Shown here: positions 62,025 through 64,000 of the stretch, one piece after another | Layout: every line of letters begins with the position of its first letter | Position numbering within the stretch: the first letter of the stretch is position 1 | NCBI GenBank assembly: GCA_964420035.1 | Contig: CAYQQR010000017.1 | Location: 1 to 64,000, forward strand | Length of the DNA: 64,000 nt | From: CAYQQR01 sp964420035 | GTDB taxonomy: Bacteria > Bacteroidota > Bacteroidia > Bacteroidales > SM23-62 | Direction of reading: 5' to 3' | Made by a program: the position numbers and the translations under genes | The notes under the pieces: model-generated | What the model saw: the letters and a program-made list of their open reading frames with translations, nothing else | What the model was told of the DNA's origin: nothing | Databases searched by the model: none

Positions 62025-62172
62025 GGATTTAGGGATTTAAGGTGGCAGGGGGCAGTCATGCGGTTGTTCCTGGCTTATGGTCCCTGACCACTGGTTCCCT
62101 GGAACTGAGACATTGAGACGCTAAAATATTGAACCGCGAAGAGCGCAAAGAAGGCGCGAAGGACGCGAGGAA
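62025..62172. repeat. Degenerate composite repeat, locus F
   Basis: The stretch holds GGCAGGGGGCAG-like sequence, GGTCCCTGACCACTGGTTCC, two octamers of the GAGACMTN family (GAGACATT 62107-62114 and GAGACGCT 62115-62122), and a GCGAAG/GCGCAAAG-rich repeat (62131-62170) of a kind widespread in Bacteroidota intergenic DNA. A further single GAGACATT is at 62344-62351. No gene is seen. Confidence 0.6.
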
Positions 62173-62312
62173 GAAATCCGAAATTCTAATCTCTATGGGG
62201 TTAGTTCCCCGAAGCTCTGCTTCGAGAAGAAGTATTAATTTTGTTAATACCTCGTGGCTCTGCCGCGAGGTAGTTTATATTAGAAATCCTGAACGAAATC
62301 CGAAATTCTAAT
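62173..62312. repeat. Hairpin-rich element bounded by 18-bp direct repeats
   Basis: GAAATCCGAAATTCTAAT occurs at 62173-62190 and again, identical, at 62295-62312. The 104 bp between them carry three hairpins: CGAAGC/GCTTCG with loop TCT (62210-62224), GTATTAA/TTAATAC (62232-62250) and CCTCGTGGC/GCCGCGAGG with loop TCT (62250-62270). The two GC-rich hairpins resemble REP-like units of Bacteroidota. No coding frame is credible. The direct repeats could be a target-site duplication or part of the unit. Confidence 0.75.
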
Positions 62313-62457
62313 TTTCCAAACGCGCACTATGACCCTTGCGTTTGAGACATTCTGATTCCGTAACAATTTTATTTAAATCCGCAATCCGCTTTTAACTCAC
62401 CACCTTCCCCCTCGGCCCTTTCTATTGTAGCATTTTATTTTTTTCCTCTCCCCCCGG

Positions 62458-62484
62458 CCCCCTCTCCACCGTGTGGAGAGGGGG
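62458..62484. repeat. 12-bp perfect palindrome (REP-like)
   Basis: CCCCCTCTCCAC (62458-62469) and GTGGAGAGGGGG (62473-62484) form a perfect 12 bp stem with loop CGT. It lies in a gene-free stretch (62313-62699) where nothing else is seen apart from C/T-rich flanks. No T-run follows, so it is not a plain terminator. Confidence 0.75.
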
Positions 62485-62699
62485 ATATTCAATCGTCCCA
62501 CAGAGAGCGCTACAGGTTGGGGAGAGATGTTTCTGGCTCTTCAGGAGTGGGGTGTCAGAGACATTGGTTTACATGCCGGCGCTAAAATTTACCTTAAGTT
62601 ATGGAATTTAAATAAAATTGGCAACGGACGATAACAGGAGCACATGGCGCTTACGCGCTTGTTACCGCCTGGTATTCTGACCTCTATGTTATTTATTAA

Positions 62700-63236
62700 T
62701 TACTCCGGACTGGTTATCTCATAAGATTTATTTCGAATCCATTTCTCCATAATAATGGCTATAACGATAAAAACCGGAATTGTGAGCAAAAGCCTGAGCA
62801 ACGAAAATTTCAGGCCCAAAAAACCAATTTCTAAGGTAACCATAGGAATTTTGGCTGCACTGAATGTTCCGATATAAACAAAAATATTTCGAAGGCTGCA
62901 GCCTTTTTTCCACAACAAATGGGCTACCGGGAAAGCGGAGTAAAGTGGTCCGGCCTGCGTTACAGCCAGCAAAATCATCAGGGCGATGCCTTTTATGCCT
63001 GAACCGATGCCAACATGTTTCTCGATTTTTTCTTTTGGCACCCAAACTTCAAACAATCCAATCAGGATAAACATAAAAGGCAGAATGACGAGCATATCTT
63101 TCAAAAATTGCCAGAAAGTGGTTTCCAGTAGATTTTTTCCAGTATGCCAGTCAAACAGGTATGAAATCCCGGTAAAACAAACAAAAAGGAAAATAACAAT
63201 AAAATCTGTTTTATATTTTTTTAGTTGTTGCTTCAT
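62700..63236 (-). CDS. Permease half-protein (COG0701/UPF0718-like, C-terminal half)
   Basis: The 178-residue membrane protein has about five helices and the blocks EVWVPKEKIEKHVGIGSGIKGIALMILLAVTQAGPLYSAFPVAHLLWKKG, which match the predicted-permease family (COG0701, DUF318, ArsP/YraQ-like). Family members are usually about 300-350 residues, so this is one half. The other half is probably the adjacent upstream gene, with a 13 bp gap. The substrate is unknown; ArsP members export organoarsenicals. Base composition appears more AT-rich than the rest of the window. Confidence 0.75.
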   Translation of the reverse strand: MKQQLKKYKTDFIVIFLFVCFTGISYLFDWHTGKNLLETTFWQFLKDMLVILPFMFILIGLFEVWVPKEKIEKHVGIGSGIKGIALMILLAVTQAGPLYSAFPVAHLLWKKGCSLRNIFVYIGTFSAAKIPMVTLEIGFLGLKFSLLRLLLTIPVFIVIAIIMEKWIRNKSYEITSPE

Positions 63237-63249
63237 ATAATGTATGTTT

Positions 63250-63729
63250 TCAGGTCAGTGTAAAAATGATGGCCATGACCGTACCGATGAGAATAGCCCC
63301 GATGAAGCTCAGTGCATTGCGTGCCAGTGTTACTATTATACCAAAATACTTGGCTTCCAGGGGGATGGTCATAATGCCCACCATTTTTAATGTGGTAATG
63401 AATAACGCGAGCACCCCATAGCCCACTCCGCTTTCCAAAAGCATTCCGGCCAGCGGATACGAAATTAAACCGGGAATGAGCGATACGCTGCCTACCATTG
63501 CAGCGCCTGCGTAGCCCGCAATACCGGCCTCGTCGCCCAGGGATTTAATAATCATTTCTTCAGGAATGAAAAACATGGTGATACTCACAAAAATGATAAC
63601 CGTCAAAAGCGTAGGTAGAATCTTTAAAAACTGCATGGCGCCCCTCTTCAACCCATCCAGTGTTTTTTTCTCATCAAACAGAAAAGATACAATTGTTAAA
63701 ACTCCGGTTATAATGAATAAAATCGTCAT
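63250..63729 (-). CDS. Permease half-protein (COG0701/UPF0718-like, partner)
   Basis: The 159-residue membrane protein has about four or five helices, with LKRGAMQFLKILPTLLTVIIFVSITMFFIPEEMIIKSLGDEAGIAGYAGAAMVGSVSLIPGLISYPLAGMLLESGVGYGVLALFITTLKMVG. The P-G-x-x-x-x-P-L pattern is like the half at 62700-63236. The two genes look like separately encoded halves of one permease. Its start overlaps the stop of the upstream cupin gene by 4 bp, so the three are translationally linked. Confidence 0.75.
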   Translation of the reverse strand: MTILFIITGVLTIVSFLFDEKKTLDGLKRGAMQFLKILPTLLTVIIFVSITMFFIPEEMIIKSLGDEAGIAGYAGAAMVGSVSLIPGLISYPLAGMLLESGVGYGVLALFITTLKMVGIMTIPLEAKYFGIIVTLARNALSFIGAILIGTVMAIIFTLT

Positions 63730-64000
63730 GATTTACAGGATTTTGAAATCTGTATTCCTAAAATCTTAGTGTCAGTTTTAGCTTCAATCCGGTAATAGCC
63801 GGGTTCAGCAACAATGCAAAAACCCTCTTTCGCCTCACTGTATTCTCCGTTAACGGTAATGCCGGTTTTTCCTGACAGGATATAAAAAATCACGTATGAT
63901 TCCATCTTGCAGGGGCTATCCGGCGGTAATTTTTCTCCTGATTTCAATTCAATTATCCTTACTTTAAAGGCATCGGTTTTATACAGCTCATTTTTATGCC
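63726..64000 (-). CDS. Cupin-domain protein, 5' end beyond the window
   Basis: The reading frame is open to the window edge, so the N-terminus is missing. The visible part (about 91 codons) is a small beta-barrel: IELKSGEKLPPDSPCKMESYVIFYILSGKTGITVNGEYSEAKEGFCIVAEPGYYRIEAKTDTKILGIQI, a cupin pattern with the G-x-x-x-x-x-P turn but few metal-binding His. The TTG at 63945-63947 that a gene caller might choose is inside the domain. It overlaps the next permease gene by ATGA, suggesting a sensor or accessory role for the permease pair (inference). Confidence 0.7.
   Translation of the reverse strand, partial: HKNELYKTDAFKVRIIELKSGEKLPPDSPCKMESYVIFYILSGKTGITVNGEYSEAKEGFCIVAEPGYYRIEAKTDTKILGIQISKSCKS

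Noticed and set aside
62129..62311. Sixty-residue frame MNREERKEGAKDARKKSE and on
   Set aside because: It reads through a known type of GCGAAG-rich repeat and the hairpin element, so it is not a credible gene.
62458..62484. Strong terminator for the beta-barrel protein gene at 60480-62024
   Set aside because: It is over 430 bp from the stop and has no T-run; it fits a REP-like palindrome better.

Overview
The window is a chromosomal segment of a Bacteroidota bacterium, most likely from the Bacteroidales/Marinilabiliales side of the phylum. The basis is a set of lineage-typical features: candidate promoters of the TTTG / TAnnTTTG type, a type IX secretion (T9SS) type B sorting domain, a PorE-like OmpA protein, the serC-serA-DUF1015 operon, the folP-cdaA pair, a DAHP synthase-chorismate mutase fusion, BT_3928-like and DUF6702 proteins, and SusD-free housekeeping clusters. 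No rRNA, tRNA, phage, plasmid, insertion sequence or CRISPR array was recognised.

Layout. 0-4.3 kb: STAS and Hpt signalling proteins (minus), then a TPR protein and a PorE-like OmpA protein (plus). 4.4-11.4 kb: gcvT, comB, then serC-serA-DUF1015, a YggS-type PLP protein and a dihydroorotate-dehydrogenase-like protein. 11.4-15.7 kb (minus): a TPR protein, a large T9SS-secreted protein and a DUF6702 protein; beside them an internally deleted HupE/UreJ remnant. 16-21.7 kb: xerD, ppdK and pckA, the last two forming a PEP/pyruvate/oxaloacetate node. 21.9-24.3 kb (minus): plsY, cdaA (c-di-AMP synthase) and folP. 24.4-29.3 kb: tmk, a DoxX-like protein, an orphan OppB-type permease, tpiA and prmA. 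29.3-34.5 kb: an unrecognised 1487-residue secreted protein and rsmE. 34.6-41.4 kb: an ECF sigma factor, uvrA, DUF4197 and three small secreted or lipoprotein genes. 41.6-43.8 kb: a cysteine desulfurase-SelD fusion. 44.2-50.7 kb: nth, then an aromatic amino acid cluster pheA, DAHP synthase-chorismate mutase, aroB, aroD, aroC, tyrA. 50.7-56 kb (minus): tilS, a BamA/TamA-like outer membrane protein and an M49-like peptidase. 56-62 kb: an MFS transporter, proS (minus), a low-complexity lipoprotein and an outer membrane transporter-like beta-barrel protein. 62.7-64 kb (minus): a split permease pair and a cupin protein cut by the window edge.

The strongest regulatory finding is upstream of pheA. 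In 180 bp there is a consensus Bacteroidota promoter, a 19-codon leader peptide with five Phe and five Tyr codons, an intrinsic terminator 13 bp before pheA, and an alternative hairpin that excludes the terminator. This is a textbook translation-coupled attenuator for Phe/Tyr synthesis.

The second large theme is a family of composite intergenic repeats at about 0.1, 21.7, 28.3, 44.0, 48.8 and 62.1 kb. The better copies have a palindromic head, a conserved ATTC..AATGAGG box, a variable tandem core (often the octamer GAGACMTN) and a tail ending in ACAGCG. Their cores range from two to nineteen units, so they look like an actively changing non-coding element.
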